Shown: positions 53,345 through 62,909, counted from the first letter of the stretch. The stretch is 64,000 nt of DNA from VXPQ01 sp965232485 (GCA_965232485.1 OZ246975.1:1860001-1924000); one strand, 5' to 3'. Notes: generated by a model from the letters alone, not told the origin. A program made the numbers and translations.

Positions 53345-54472
53345 ATGAAACGCCGCGCTTTTATCAAAACGACCGCCGCCGGAATAGCCGGGGGCAGTCT
53401 CCTCGCCGGATGCGGCGGAGACGGTCGGGAATCAGGAAAAACCGGTGCGGCGCCTGGCGTACAAACCCGCCCGCAGGTCCGCTGGCGACTCATATCGAGT
53501 TATCCCCGATCCCTCGACACGATTTTCGGCGCGGCGGAAGAGGTGGCCCAACGAGTAGCCGCCATCACGGAAGGACGTTTCCGGATTCAGGTTTTTCCGC
53601 CCGGCGAACTGGCCCCGGCGACCGAGGTGCTTGGCGCCGTGCAGAAAGGCGCCGTGGAAATGGGCCATTCCGCCAGTTATTATTATACGGGACACCACCC
53701 GGCGCTCGTTTTCGACACGGGCACGCCGTTCGGTCTTACCTCCCGCCAGCAAACAGCCTGGCTTCGTCACGGCGGCGGCCTGGAACTGATTCGGGCGATC
53801 TACGCGGATTTCAACATAATTAACTTTTTGGGAGGCAATACGGGCGCGCAGATGGGCGGCTGGTTCCGCCAGGAAATCCATACGCTTGAAGACCTGCAGG
53901 GCGTCAAGATGCGGATTCCGGGGCTGGGGGGACAGGTGATGAACGAACTGGGCGTTACCGTGCAACTCCTCGCGGGCGGCGAACTGTACCAGGCGCTGGA
54001 ACGCGGCGCGCTCGACGCCGCCGAATGGGGCGGTCCATACGACGATATGCGTCTCGGCTTCCACGAAATCGCACCGTATTATTACTACCCGGGATGGTGG
54101 GAGCCCGGGCCCGGCGTATCCTTTCTGGTCAACCGGAACGCCTGGGACGCGCTCCCCTCCGTATATCAGGAAGCTCTTGAAGCCGCCGCCGCCGAGGCGG
54201 GCCTCCGCATGCTTGCGCGGTACGACGCCCGCAATCAGGAAGCGTTTCAGGCGTTGCGGGAGGAAAACATCCAGATCAAGCCATTTTCCCGAGAAATGCT
54301 GCAGGAAGCAAATCGCATTACCATGGACCTGATAGAAAGCGCCGCTGCGCAGGACGCCGTCTATCGGCAGACATACGACTCGTTTCGGGCCTTCCGGGAA
54401 GATGCGTACGCCTGGTTCGCCACATCAGAACACGCCTTTGCCTCCTTTGCGTATCCCCGCGCGATTTCATGA
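53345..54472 (+). CDS. TRAP transporter substrate-binding protein DctP, Tat-exported
   Basis: Periplasmic binding protein (about 375 residues) of a tripartite ATP-independent transporter. The start at ATG 53345 gives a twin-arginine signal (MKRRAFIKTTAAGIAGGSLL) ending in a lipobox (LLAGC). The family features are clear: SSYPRSLDTIFGAAEEVAQRV, FPPGELAPATEVLGAVQKG, and the substrate-binding Arg region LQGVKMRIPGLGGQVMNELG, then GALDAAEWGGPYDD and YYPGWWEPGPG. TRAP proteins of this group often bind 2-oxo acids or other carboxylates. It overlaps the next paralogue by ATGA. Confidence 0.92.
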   Translation: MKRRAFIKTTAAGIAGGSLLAGCGGDGRESGKTGAAPGVQTRPQVRWRLISSYPRSLDTIFGAAEEVAQRVAAITEGRFRIQVFPPGELAPATEVLGAVQKGAVEMGHSASYYYTGHHPALVFDTGTPFGLTSRQQTAWLRHGGGLELIRAIYADFNIINFLGGNTGAQMGGWFRQEIHTLEDLQGVKMRIPGLGGQVMNELGVTVQLLAGGELYQALERGALDAAEWGGPYDDMRLGFHEIAPYYYYPGWWEPGPGVSFLVNRNAWDALPSVYQEALEAAAAEAGLRMLARYDARNQEAFQALREENIQIKPFSREMLQEANRITMDLIESAAAQDAVYRQTYDSFRAFREDAYAWFATSEHAFASFAYPRAIS

Positions 54473-55581
54473 AACGACGAGATTTTCTTCGCGCCGCCGC
54501 GCCGGGTTCGCAAGAGGCGCCGGCTCCGGAAACGGCCGCCGAACCGGCAACGACAGGACAGGCGCCCGCCGTACAGACCCGGCCCCGCATTGCGTGGCGC
54601 CTGGCGTCCAGCTTCCCCAACAGCCTGGACACGATCTACGGCGCCGCCGAGATTCTGGGCCGCCGCGTGGAAACGCTTACGGAAGGGCGTTTCCGCATCC
54701 GCTCCTATCCCGCCGGAGAACTCGTCCCGGCCCTTGAGGCGCTGAGCGCCGTGCAAAACGGAACCGTTCAGGCGGGGCACAGCGCAAGCTACTATTTTCA
54801 GGGCAAGAATCCGGCGCTCGTCTTCGATTGCACGATCCCGTTCGGACTCTCGGCGCGGCAACTCAACGCCTGGTTCTATTATGGAGACGGCCTTGCGCTT
54901 ACGCGGGAAATGTTCGCGGATTTCAATGTGATCAATTTCCCGGGAGGCAATACGGGCGCGCAGATGGGCGGCTGGTTTCGGCGCGAAATCGGGTCGCTGC
55001 AGGACCTGCGCGGACTGAAAATGCGCATTCCGGGATTGGGGGGCGAAGTCATGAATCGCCTCGGCGCAACGGTGCAGGTCATTCCGGGGGGAGAAATTTA
55101 CCTGGCGCTTGAACGCGGCGCGATCGACGCCACGGAGTGGGTAGGCCCGTACGACGACGAAAAACTCGGATTTCAGGAAATCGTGAAGGATTATTACTAT
55201 CCGGGATGGTGGGAACCCGGACCCGGCCTTTCCTTCTACGTGAATCAAAACGCCTGGGACGCCTTGCCGTCCGCGTATCAGGAAGCCTTCCGGACGGCCG
55301 CCGCCGAGGCCAACGAGCACATGCTGGCGTTGTACGACGCGCGGAACGGACCGGCCCTGCGGCGGCTTGTGGAAGGAGGCGTACGGCTCCATCCGTTCCC
55401 GGAAGAGGTGATGGCGGCGGCGCGAGAAATTACGGAAGCATTGCTGGAGGACTTCGCCCGCGATCCTGCGTACCGCAAGATATACGCAGCGTACAAGGCG
55501 TGGCGCGACGAGGCCTACCGGTGGTTCGGAATCGCCGAACTGGCGTACGGCGATTATGTTTTCGGCGCGGAAAACGGGTAG
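54469..55581 (+). CDS. Second TRAP DctP-type binding protein, shortened signal region
   Basis: A 370-residue close paralogue of the preceding gene, overlapping it by four bases. The body is conserved (SSFPNSLDTIYGAAEILGRRV, LRGLKMRIPGLGGEVMNRLG, GAIDATEWVGPYDD, YYPGWWEPGPGLSF). The start keeps MKRRDFLRAAA but goes straight to GSQEAPAPETAAEP. The hydrophobic core and lipobox cysteine of the Tat signal are missing, apparently through a deletion. Export is therefore doubtful unless another mechanism operates. Either this is a decaying duplicate or a cytoplasmic variant. Confidence 0.88.
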   Translation: MKRRDFLRAAAPGSQEAPAPETAAEPATTGQAPAVQTRPRIAWRLASSFPNSLDTIYGAAEILGRRVETLTEGRFRIRSYPAGELVPALEALSAVQNGTVQAGHSASYYFQGKNPALVFDCTIPFGLSARQLNAWFYYGDGLALTREMFADFNVINFPGGNTGAQMGGWFRREIGSLQDLRGLKMRIPGLGGEVMNRLGATVQVIPGGEIYLALERGAIDATEWVGPYDDEKLGFQEIVKDYYYPGWWEPGPGLSFYVNQNAWDALPSAYQEAFRTAAAEANEHMLALYDARNGPALRRLVEGGVRLHPFPEEVMAAAREITEALLEDFARDPAYRKIYAAYKAWRDEAYRWFGIAELAYGDYVFGAENG

Positions 55582-55609
55582 AACTCGCTGCATTATCCTC
55601 AAATCCCCC

Positions 55610-56188
55610 ATGCGCGCGCTGCTTCGCATTGCTCACCGCATCGACCAAGCCAATGAGCAGATCGGGCGAATCGCATACTGGCTGACGCTCGTCATGGTAG
55701 GGGTGGGCGCCTACAATACGCTCGTGCGGTATCTGGACCGCTTCACGGGGCTGGGCCTGAGTTCGAACACCTACATCGAACTCCAGTGGTATATGTACAG
55801 CCTGATTTTTCTGCTGGGCGCCGCCTGGACGCTGAAGCACGACGCCCACGTGCGGGTGGACGTGCTGTTCGCCCGGCTGTCCCCCCGAGGCCGGGCCTGG
55901 GTAAATCTGGGCGGCTCCGCACTCTTCCTGCTGCCTTTCTGCCTGCTCGTAATCTGGACGTCCTGGTCCACCGTGTACAATTCGTGGGCGGTGCTTGAAG
56001 TCTCGCCCGATCCGGGCGGTTTGCCCCGGTATCCGATCAAAACGGTTATTCCCATCGCGTTCTTCCTCCTGTTTTTGCAGGGGATCAGCCTCGCGATCAA
56101 GCAAATCGCTTTTCTGCGGGGCCTGGCGGACGAACATATTTCGGGAACCGCCCCAACCGATTCCGAAAAGACCCCGGGAGGCGCATGA
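55610..56188 (+). CDS. TRAP transporter small permease DctQ
   Basis: About 192 residues from ATG 55610, after the second binding protein. Four hydrophobic segments are visible (near residues 20-40, 60-80, 98-120 and 140-160), the standard DctQ topology, with the family motif LGAAWTLKHDAHVRVDVLF. It forms the membrane domain with DctM. Its TGA stop overlaps the ATGATG start of the DctM gene. Confidence 0.9.
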   Translation: MRALLRIAHRIDQANEQIGRIAYWLTLVMVGVGAYNTLVRYLDRFTGLGLSSNTYIELQWYMYSLIFLLGAAWTLKHDAHVRVDVLFARLSPRGRAWVNLGGSALFLLPFCLLVIWTSWSTVYNSWAVLEVSPDPGGLPRYPIKTVIPIAFFLLFLQGISLAIKQIAFLRGLADEHISGTAPTDSEKTPGGA

Positions 56189-57516
56189 TGGGCGACTGGC
56201 TCGGGCCGCTCATGTTCGTCGCGGCATTGATCTTCATCTTTTCGGGGTTTCCGGTTGCTTTCGCCCTCGGAAGCGTCGCCCTCATTTTCGCCTTCGTCGG
56301 CGTCGAACTGGGCTATTTCAGCTGGCCCCTCATGCTGGCCATGCCGGACCGCATCTTCGACGTGATGTCGAATACGCTGTTGCTGGCGGTGCCGTATTTC
56401 ATCTTCATGGGGGCCATGCTGGAAAAATCGCGCCTTGCGGAAGACCTGCTCCAGACCATCGGCTTGTTGTTTGGACGGATGCGCGGCGGGTTGGCCATTG
56501 CAGTGGTGTTCGTGGGGGCGATGCTGGCCGCCGCGACGGGCGTGGTCGGCGCGTCCGTGGTAGCGATGGGGGTCATTTCCCTGCCCGTGATGATGCGCTA
56601 CGGCTACTCGCACGCCTTGTCCGCCGGCGTGATTTCCGCATCGGGCACGCTGGGACAAATCATTCCGCCCAGCATCGTGCTGATTGTGTTGGCGGATCAG
56701 CTGAGCGTGGCGGGTCGGGTTTCCGTGGGCGACCTTTTTCTGGGCGCACTGATCCCCGGTTTGTTGCTGGCCGCACTGTTTGCGCTCTATGCGGGGGGCG
56801 TGGCCTTTTTCAAACCGTCCGCAGCGCCTGCCCTGCCCGCGGAGGAGCGCGGCCTGCCCTTCGGAGAAATGATCCGCCGCGTGGCGCTCGTTATGCTGCC
56901 CCCCTTGCTGCTTATCGTCGTGGTGCTGGGCAGCATCTTCGCCGGGGTCGCTACGCCTACGGAAGCCGGGGCGCTGGGCGCGCTGGGCGCGCTGCTCCTT
57001 GCCGTCGCCAACCGCCGACTCACGCTGACGGCGCTGCGGGAAACCATGAAAGAAACCGCCAAGCTGACCGCCATGATCATGATTCTGCTGGTCGGGGCGC
57101 GGGCTTTTTCGCTCGTATTCATCGGGCTGAACGGCGATTTGTGGATCGAGGAATTGCTCACCGGCTTGCCGGGAGGCGTGATCGGGCTGATCCTGGTCGC
57201 AAACCTTACTATTTTCCTGCTCGGTTTCTTTATCGATTTCTTCGAGATCGCGTTCATTATCGTGCCCCTGCTTGCCCCCGCGGCGGCGTTCCTCGGCGTG
57301 GACCTCGTGTGGTTCGGGGTCATGATCGCCATGAACCTGCAAATGTCCTTTCTGACGCCGCCGTTCGGGTTTGCGCTGTTCTATCTGCGCGGCGTGGCGC
57401 CTCCTGAAATCGCCACAACCCAGATTTATCGCGGGGCCATTCCTTTCATAGGCATCCAGGCGATCGGGTTGCTCCTGGTGATCCTGTTCCCGGAAATCGC
57501 GACGTGGATGCCGTGA
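56185..57516 (+). CDS. TRAP transporter large permease DctM
   Basis: Inner-membrane protein of 443 residues, normal length, with about 12 hydrophobic helices. DctM motifs include FSGFPVAFALGSVALIFAF, AVPYFIFMGAMLEKSRLAEDLL, SASGTLGQIIPPSIVLIVLAD and ATPTEAGALGALGALLL. It couples substrate movement to a sodium gradient in the TRAP family. It is the last gene of the operon DctP-DctP-DctQ-DctM. Confidence 0.94.
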   Translation: MMGDWLGPLMFVAALIFIFSGFPVAFALGSVALIFAFVGVELGYFSWPLMLAMPDRIFDVMSNTLLLAVPYFIFMGAMLEKSRLAEDLLQTIGLLFGRMRGGLAIAVVFVGAMLAAATGVVGASVVAMGVISLPVMMRYGYSHALSAGVISASGTLGQIIPPSIVLIVLADQLSVAGRVSVGDLFLGALIPGLLLAALFALYAGGVAFFKPSAAPALPAEERGLPFGEMIRRVALVMLPPLLLIVVVLGSIFAGVATPTEAGALGALGALLLAVANRRLTLTALRETMKETAKLTAMIMILLVGARAFSLVFIGLNGDLWIEELLTGLPGGVIGLILVANLTIFLLGFFIDFFEIAFIIVPLLAPAAAFLGVDLVWFGVMIAMNLQMSFLTPPFGFALFYLRGVAPPEIATTQIYRGAIPFIGIQAIGLLLVILFPEIATWMP

Positions 57517-57673
57517 GGGGAGGGAGACGCCAAGCGCGCAAATGCGCGCGTTGCCGTAATAAGCAGCGAGCCTTTACCGACCTGCCGCAAGCTGGCTTCT
57601 TGCCGCCGGGGCTGCGCGGACAAGCAAGCGCAACGGGAAGTACAAGACAAATTGCTTTCGAGCGCTAAACGGC

Positions 57674-58435
57674 CTATTTCGCCGCCTCGACCAAGGGAAG
57701 AAAATCCTTGCCGATCATCGGTTCGTGTTCGCCAAGGTTGCCGCGCAGTTCGATCAGCACTCGCTGTTTCATGGGGGCCGGCGCGGGATTGAACCGGACC
57801 ACCTTCGCCGCATATTCTCCAGGCGACCCGGCAATGGCTTTCGCAATATCCGCCACAAGATAGCGGGGCGCCCAACCGATCATGTGATAATCCTGTGTCT
57901 GAAACTGCACAGCCACTCTGGTGACCGGATTGTTCAGTTCCAGGGCCACATAAAGTTCTTCCCCGGGCTCCAATTGGGCGAGGCGGCTTTGGGCGGCTTC
58001 GTTGGCGTACCGCCAGCCATGAAGAAAAAAACGGGTGGTAAAACCGCCATCGGCATTCTTCGCTATTTTCGGAAAAACCTCGTAAAAATCCGTAACTCGC
58101 TGGCCGCCGCTGACCGATAAAATCTGAAAAAAATCAGGATTGGAATCCTCGGGAAGCCCCAGGCGCTTGATGTGTTTCCGGAAATCCGGCCGGTTCGGCT
58201 TCATAACCCGGTTCTGGAACAGATAAAACAATTCCGGGGAGAGGTACTCCTTGTCCATCTCGGGAAATTCCGGAAGGGCGTGGAAATACGCTTCCTCTTG
58301 CGCTCGACGGGCGCCATGCGTATACCGGAAACGATATCGGGAAAGGGCGCGATTCGCATCCAGCCTGCCAATCGGAAACCATTGACGGCTGCCGCCCTTG
58401 TCCTGCCAAGCGAGAAACAGGGTTCGTTCGCTCAT
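57674..58435 (-). CDS. HIRAN-like domain protein
   Basis: A 253-residue cytoplasmic protein. The N-terminus (TLFLAWQDKGGSRQWFPIGRLD) and FPEMDKEYLSPELFYLFQNRVM match a family of bacterial proteins that carry a C-terminal HIRAN-like domain, seen here as PVTRVAVQFQTQDYHMIGWAPRYLVADIAKAI. HIRAN domains bind DNA ends or stalled forks in other contexts. It lies beside rarA on the same strand, which fits a replication or repair setting, but the role is not known. Confidence 0.65.
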   Translation of the reverse strand: MSERTLFLAWQDKGGSRQWFPIGRLDANRALSRYRFRYTHGARRAQEEAYFHALPEFPEMDKEYLSPELFYLFQNRVMKPNRPDFRKHIKRLGLPEDSNPDFFQILSVSGGQRVTDFYEVFPKIAKNADGGFTTRFFLHGWRYANEAAQSRLAQLEPGEELYVALELNNPVTRVAVQFQTQDYHMIGWAPRYLVADIAKAIAGSPGEYAAKVVRFNPAPAPMKQRVLIELRGNLGEHEPMIGKDFLPLVEAAK

Positions 58436-58472
58436 GGGTCCAATCGTCTTAATTGTTCGAGGTTATAACGCC

Positions 58473-59843
58473 TCATTCCTCCCCTTCCGCGTATCTCCGT
58501 ACGCGGCGTTCGAGTTCCTCTTCGGCGTCGCGGCGGCGGAGTTTCTCCATGCGCCGGGCCACCTCTGCCTCGTAGCCGATCCCGCCGGGTTCGTAAAAAT
58601 ACGTGCCCCGCATTTCGTCGGGCAGATACTGCTGAGGCACATAATGCTCCTGGAACGCATGGGGGTACTTGTACCCCTTCCCGTGGCCGAAACCCTCCTT
58701 GTCCCGGCTGGCGTCCTTCAGGTGATTCGGCACATCGTCGGACCGCTCATTGCGAACATGGGAAAGCGCGCTGAAATACGACATGGTGGAGTTGCTTTTT
58801 GGGGCCGTGGCCAGATACAGGCAGCATTCGGATAACATGAACTGCCCTTCGGGCATGCCCACGTAATCGAACCCGTGCGCCGTAGCAGATGCGATCTGGA
58901 GCGCGCGGGGATCCGCCAGCCCGATGTCCTCCGCCGCGAAGATGAACATGCGGCGAATGACGAAGCGGGGGTCTTCTCCGGCGTACAGCATTTTCGCCAT
59001 CCAGTACAAGGCCGCATCAGGATCGGACCCCCGAAGGCTCTTGATGAACGCGCTGATCGTGTCGTAGTGTACATCCCCTTCCTTGTCGTACAGCACGGCG
59101 CGCCGCTGAATGCTCTCCTCCGCCACCGCCAGATCGATCCGAACGGCGCCCGCCTCGTCCGGGGCTGTGGTCTCTACGGCCAGTTCCAGCGCATTCAGCA
59201 CAGAGCGGGCATCGCCGTTGGCCGTGTCGATCAGATGCTCGAGGGCCTCCGGCTCGACCTGCACATCCCCGCCGCCGTACCCCCGCTCCTTGTCCCTGAT
59301 CGCATGGAGGGCAATCTGCCGCAGCGCCGGTTCGTCGAGCGTCTGCAATTCGAAGATGCGGGACCGGCTCACGAGCGCCTTAATGACCTCGAAATACGGA
59401 TTTTCCGTCGTGGCCCCGATCAGCACGACCGTGCCGTTTTCGACATGCGGCAGAAGCGCATCCTGTTGTGACTTGTTGAACCGGTGCACCTCGTCGATGA
59501 ACAGGATGGTGCGTTGCCGATGCTCCTCCAGCCGGGCCCTCGCATCCCTGATCGCCTCGCGAATATCCTTGACCCCGGACAGCACCGCATTAAGCGAGGA
59601 GAAATGCGCCTTGGTCGTATTGGCGATAATGCGGGCCAGGGTGGTCTTGCCGCTGCCCGGCGGACCATAAAAAATGACGGACGTGATGCGATCTGCCTGG
59701 ATGGCCCGCCGCAAAAGCCGACCCGGCCCGAGAATGTGTTCCTGCCCGACGAATTCGTCCAGCGTGCGAGGACGCATCCGGTCCGCCAGCGGAGCGTTCC
59801 GCGCTATGTACTCGCGAGCGGCTTCTTTGAACAAGTCGGGCAT
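58473..59843 (-). CDS. rarA: Replication-associated recombination protein A (AAA ATPase)
   Basis: A 456-residue clamp-loader-like AAA+ ATPase that acts at stalled forks. The family start RMRPRTLDEFVGQEHILGPG is followed by Walker A YGPPGSGKTTLA, Walker B ILFIDEVHRFNKSQQDALLP, sensor 1 VVLIGATTENPYFEV and the C-terminal tetramerisation part (RGSDPDAALYWMAKML, then YKYPHAFQEHYVPQQYLPD). The length is normal. Probably cotranscribed with the HIRAN-like gene 37 bases downstream. Confidence 0.96.
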   Translation of the reverse strand: MPDLFKEAAREYIARNAPLADRMRPRTLDEFVGQEHILGPGRLLRRAIQADRITSVIFYGPPGSGKTTLARIIANTTKAHFSSLNAVLSGVKDIREAIRDARARLEEHRQRTILFIDEVHRFNKSQQDALLPHVENGTVVLIGATTENPYFEVIKALVSRSRIFELQTLDEPALRQIALHAIRDKERGYGGGDVQVEPEALEHLIDTANGDARSVLNALELAVETTAPDEAGAVRIDLAVAEESIQRRAVLYDKEGDVHYDTISAFIKSLRGSDPDAALYWMAKMLYAGEDPRFVIRRMFIFAAEDIGLADPRALQIASATAHGFDYVGMPEGQFMLSECCLYLATAPKSNSTMSYFSALSHVRNERSDDVPNHLKDASRDKEGFGHGKGYKYPHAFQEHYVPQQYLPDEMRGTYFYEPGGIGYEAEVARRMEKLRRRDAEEELERRVRRYAEGEE

Positions 59844-59990
59844 GGGAAGGGAGGTAAGATATCCTCAAGAGGATAGGATATACCTGAAAATAGAATATAT
59901 GTGCAAAATATGTTTGGCAATTCTCCTTTTTTTTATTTAGGATAAGGTTGTTAAAACAAGCTGATCGTATCGACCAGGACAGGAAAACCG

Positions 59991-60872
59991 ATGGATAATA
60001 CTCGCCGAATTTTTTTGAAAACGCTGGGCGCTGCCGCCGCCGGCGTCGCTGTAGGCGGTTGCCGCGAAACTTCCGAGCCGTACGCGGAGCCCGTCGCGCC
60101 CGAATCGCCACTGCCCAGGATCGGATTCCAGTTGTACACGGTGCGGGACGCCATGGAGGCGGATGCGGCGGCGGCCCTTGGCCGTATCGCCGAAATGGGC
60201 TACGCCGCCGTGGAAACAGCCTTCTGGCCGGAAGGCATGACCCTGGCCCAGGCAGGTACATTGCTCAAGGACACGGGGCTAAGCGTGTTCGCGGCGCATG
60301 TAGAGATTCCGACAGGAGAGCGCCAGGCCGCCGTACTGGAGGCCGCCGAAGCCTACGACTGCGACCGCATGGTGTGGCATGGGTGGCCCGAGGACGAGCG
60401 GTACCAGACGATGGACGGCATTAGGGAACTGGCCGACATCTATAACGAAGCCTATGCCTTCTGCCAGGCGAACGGCCTGCAATTCGGGTTGCACAATCAC
60501 TGGTGGGAATTCGAACCGAATGCGGACGGGGCGCTTCCGTACTATGAAATCATGCCTCTGATTGAGCCTGGCGTTTTCTTCGAGATAGACACGTACTGGG
60601 CGAAGGTGGCGGGACTTGATCCGGCGGAGGTGATGGGAGATTGGGGCGCCCGCGCCCCTTTGTTGCACATCAAGGATGCAACAGTGCTCACCACCGAAGG
60701 CCCCATGGTGGCGGCGGGAAGCGGCCTGCAGGACTTCCCTGCCATTGCGGAGGCGGGCAAAGGCCATATAGAGTGGATGATCGTGGAAATGGACGACTGC
60801 GAGACGGACATGTTCGAGGCCGCCGCGCAAAGTTTTGCGTATCTCACGGAAAACGGGCTGGCGCAGGGGTGA
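59991..60872 (+). CDS. Tat-exported sugar phosphate isomerase/epimerase-like protein
   Basis: A 293-residue TIM-barrel protein of the xylose-isomerase-like/AP endonuclease-2 group. A twin-arginine signal (TRRIFLKTLGAAAAGVAVGG) ends in a Cys that may be lipidated. Then come IGFQLYTVRDAMEADAA, MGYAAVETAFW, LQFGLHNHWWEFEP, FFEIDTYWAKVAG and APLLHIKDA, which carry the metal-binding His, Glu and Asp expected in the fold. These exported members are common in Bacteroidota with carbohydrate metabolism, but the substrate is unknown. Confidence 0.9.
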   Translation: MDNTRRIFLKTLGAAAAGVAVGGCRETSEPYAEPVAPESPLPRIGFQLYTVRDAMEADAAAALGRIAEMGYAAVETAFWPEGMTLAQAGTLLKDTGLSVFAAHVEIPTGERQAAVLEAAEAYDCDRMVWHGWPEDERYQTMDGIRELADIYNEAYAFCQANGLQFGLHNHWWEFEPNADGALPYYEIMPLIEPGVFFEIDTYWAKVAGLDPAEVMGDWGARAPLLHIKDATVLTTEGPMVAAGSGLQDFPAIAEAGKGHIEWMIVEMDDCETDMFEAAAQSFAYLTENGLAQG

Positions 60873-60931
60873 AGGAGGGCTCCATGTGCTCAGGCATCGC
60901 AATTTTCTTTTCAACGCAAGCGACCATGCTC

Positions 60932-60990
60932 CTTAAGGATACTCTGCTCAAAAACACTTCGCCCAGCGCGTCGCCTTATTTTTTTAAGTC
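60932..60990. repeat. Short dispersed repeat copy
   Basis: CTTAAGGATACTCTGCTCAA, then CACTTCGCCCAGCGCGTCGC and TTATTTTTTTAAG. The left end and core match the copy at 3311-3375. It stands in the 289-base gap between the isomerase-like gene and the SnoaL-like gene, where no other feature was seen. Confidence 0.75.
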
Positions 60991-61161
60991 GCGTTTTTCG
61001 GACTTAACTTTTTTAGGCGGCGGGTCGGACCGAAGAATAACCTCGCTTCGCCAGACCCACGAGTCGTGCGCGTTTTTCAGGTATGCATGTTCCTGTTCGG
61101 GCCTCAGCGCCCTTGGATATAATTCCCTTCTCAATCATACCTTCCCAAACCACTGCCTGCC

Positions 61162-61626
61162 ATGAAAGCATCCTTCCTCGGACTGTGTCTCTTAATAGTG
61201 AGTGGGCAGTGGTCCTACGCACAACAAAACGAAGTAAATCCCCCTGCTGCGGATAGCGCGAATGTGGAACAGGAACTCATTGATCTATCCAGAGAGAAGT
61301 GGCGCTGGATGTCGGAGCGCAACGTGGACGCCCTGGCCGCTCTCTTCCACGAAGAGGCTGTCTTTGTCCACATGGGGGGCACTATGTCCAGGGACCGGGA
61401 ACTCGACATCATCCAGAGCGGAGGGATTCACTACAAGCACGCGGAGATCCACGAAGCGTCGGTACGGGTCATCGGCGCGACGGCCATCGTCTTGAACACC
61501 ATTCGCCTGGACGCCGTGGTTGGCGGCAACGAGGTCACCAATCCCTTCGAGGTGACGGAAGTATATGTGCAGCAAAACGGCGCCTGGAAATTAGCCTCGC
61601 TCTCGTTCACCCGGCTCTTGAGATAG
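61162..61626 (+). CDS. Secreted SnoaL/DUF4440-like (NTF2-fold) protein
   Basis: A 154-residue protein with a signal peptide (MKASFLGLCLLIVSGQWSYAQ) and one NTF2-like domain: QELIDLSREKWRWMSERNVDALAALFHEEAVFVHMGG, then YKHAEIHEASVRVIGATAIVLNTIRLDA, and QNGAWKLASLSFTRLLR. The family includes isomerases and binding proteins; no catalytic role can be assigned. It is followed on the same strand by an alpha/beta hydrolase gene, likely an operon. Confidence 0.85.
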   Translation: MKASFLGLCLLIVSGQWSYAQQNEVNPPAADSANVEQELIDLSREKWRWMSERNVDALAALFHEEAVFVHMGGTMSRDRELDIIQSGGIHYKHAEIHEASVRVIGATAIVLNTIRLDAVVGGNEVTNPFEVTEVYVQQNGAWKLASLSFTRLLR

Positions 61627-61671
61627 TTGTCTGTTCCCGCAAACGGTGTAGCGCAAAAAGGTAACGATAAC

Positions 61672-62745
61672 ATGAAGTTCGCCAATATACTGGCGCTGAT
61701 CGCGATAGCTGTCCTGAACGGGGCCTGTGAAACTACGACGGTCAACAGAGGACCAGAGCCGCTGGTCATCCAGGAGCAAGGAAGCTTTGCAGTCGCCGGA
61801 ACTGTGATGACCAGCCCCGGCGCCTATGACCCCATCGAACGAAGCCCCGCCGGGCAGACGTTTCATGGCGACCACGCATACGTGTTCTATCAGGTCCCGG
61901 CGAATGCCAGAGCGCTGCCGCTCGTGCTCTGGCACGGCTTCGGACAGTTCTCGAAAACCTGGGAAACCACGCCGGATGGGCGCGAGGGCTTCCAGAACAT
62001 CTTCTTGCGCCGCGGTTTCCCGGTTTACGTGATCGACCAGCCGCGACGCGGCCGCGCGGGCCGAAGCACGCTGCCGGCAACGATTACGCCGACGCCCGAC
62101 GAGCAGGATTGGTTCGGCATATTCCGCCTCGGCGTCTGGCCGGACTTCTTCCCGGACGTGCAGTTCTCACGCGACCCGGAGGCGCTGAACCAGTATTTTC
62201 GCCAGATGACCCCCGACACGGGTCCCCTTGATCCCGCTCTGGCCTCGGACGCGGTCGCCGCGCTCTTCGAGAAGATCGGGCCGGGGATTCTCGTGACCCA
62301 TTCGCACAGCGGGGGTATGGGCTGGCGCGCCGCGGTCAGGAGCTCGAACATCCGCGCCATTGTCTCCTACGAACCCGGGAGCGGCTTCATCTTCCCGCAA
62401 GGCGAAGCGCCTGCCCCCATGCCGAGCGCCGGCGGCGCGCTGCAAGCGTTCGGCGTGCCTCTGCCGGAGTTCATGCAACTGACGAAAATTCCGATCATCA
62501 TCTTCTACGGCGACAACATTCCGGCGCAACCGACGGCGAATCCGGGTCAGGACGGTTGGCGCGTCCGTCTGGCGATGGCGAAACTGTGGAGGGACGCCGT
62601 GAACCGTCGAGGCGGTGACGTAACCGTTATACACCTGCCCGAAACAGGTATTTCCGGAAATACGCATTTTCCGTTCTCGGATCTGAACAATCTCGAGATC
62701 GCAGATATTCTGTCCACGTTTCTTGAGGAAAAAAACCTGGATTGA
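61672..62745 (+). CDS. Secreted alpha/beta hydrolase lipoprotein
   Basis: About 357 residues from ATG 61672 with a lipoprotein-like signal (MKFANILALIAIAVLNGAC). Alpha/beta-hydrolase features are the HG oxyanion region LVLWHGFGQFSKTWE, the nucleophile elbow THSHSGGMGWRA (Ser in the H-S-G-G context), and a late His in SGNTHFPFSDLNN. The substrate is unknown. It lies 46 bases after the SnoaL-like gene and before the cupin/CMD gene, so the three may form a small operon of exported enzymes. Confidence 0.87.
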   Translation: MKFANILALIAIAVLNGACETTTVNRGPEPLVIQEQGSFAVAGTVMTSPGAYDPIERSPAGQTFHGDHAYVFYQVPANARALPLVLWHGFGQFSKTWETTPDGREGFQNIFLRRGFPVYVIDQPRRGRAGRSTLPATITPTPDEQDWFGIFRLGVWPDFFPDVQFSRDPEALNQYFRQMTPDTGPLDPALASDAVAALFEKIGPGILVTHSHSGGMGWRAAVRSSNIRAIVSYEPGSGFIFPQGEAPAPMPSAGGALQAFGVPLPEFMQLTKIPIIIFYGDNIPAQPTANPGQDGWRVRLAMAKLWRDAVNRRGGDVTVIHLPETGISGNTHFPFSDLNNLEIADILSTFLEEKNLD

Positions 62746-62909
62746 CGACGCCCGCACTTCTCAGGAAGCGAAATCGTCGCCCTGGCCAACACGGATGATC
62801 GACCGCTGATAGACACTGCATTGCCCGCTGCATCCGGATGCACAATTGACGTCGCCTGCGACGCGCTCCTGGAAAACCACATGCTTATTACTCTTACCTG
62901 CAAGACACC

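Noticed and set aside
55771..57342. A 523-codon minus-strand frame opposite dctQM
   Set aside because: It is full of His, Gln, Asp and Glu, as expected from reading hydrophobic membrane-protein codons backwards. Not a real gene.
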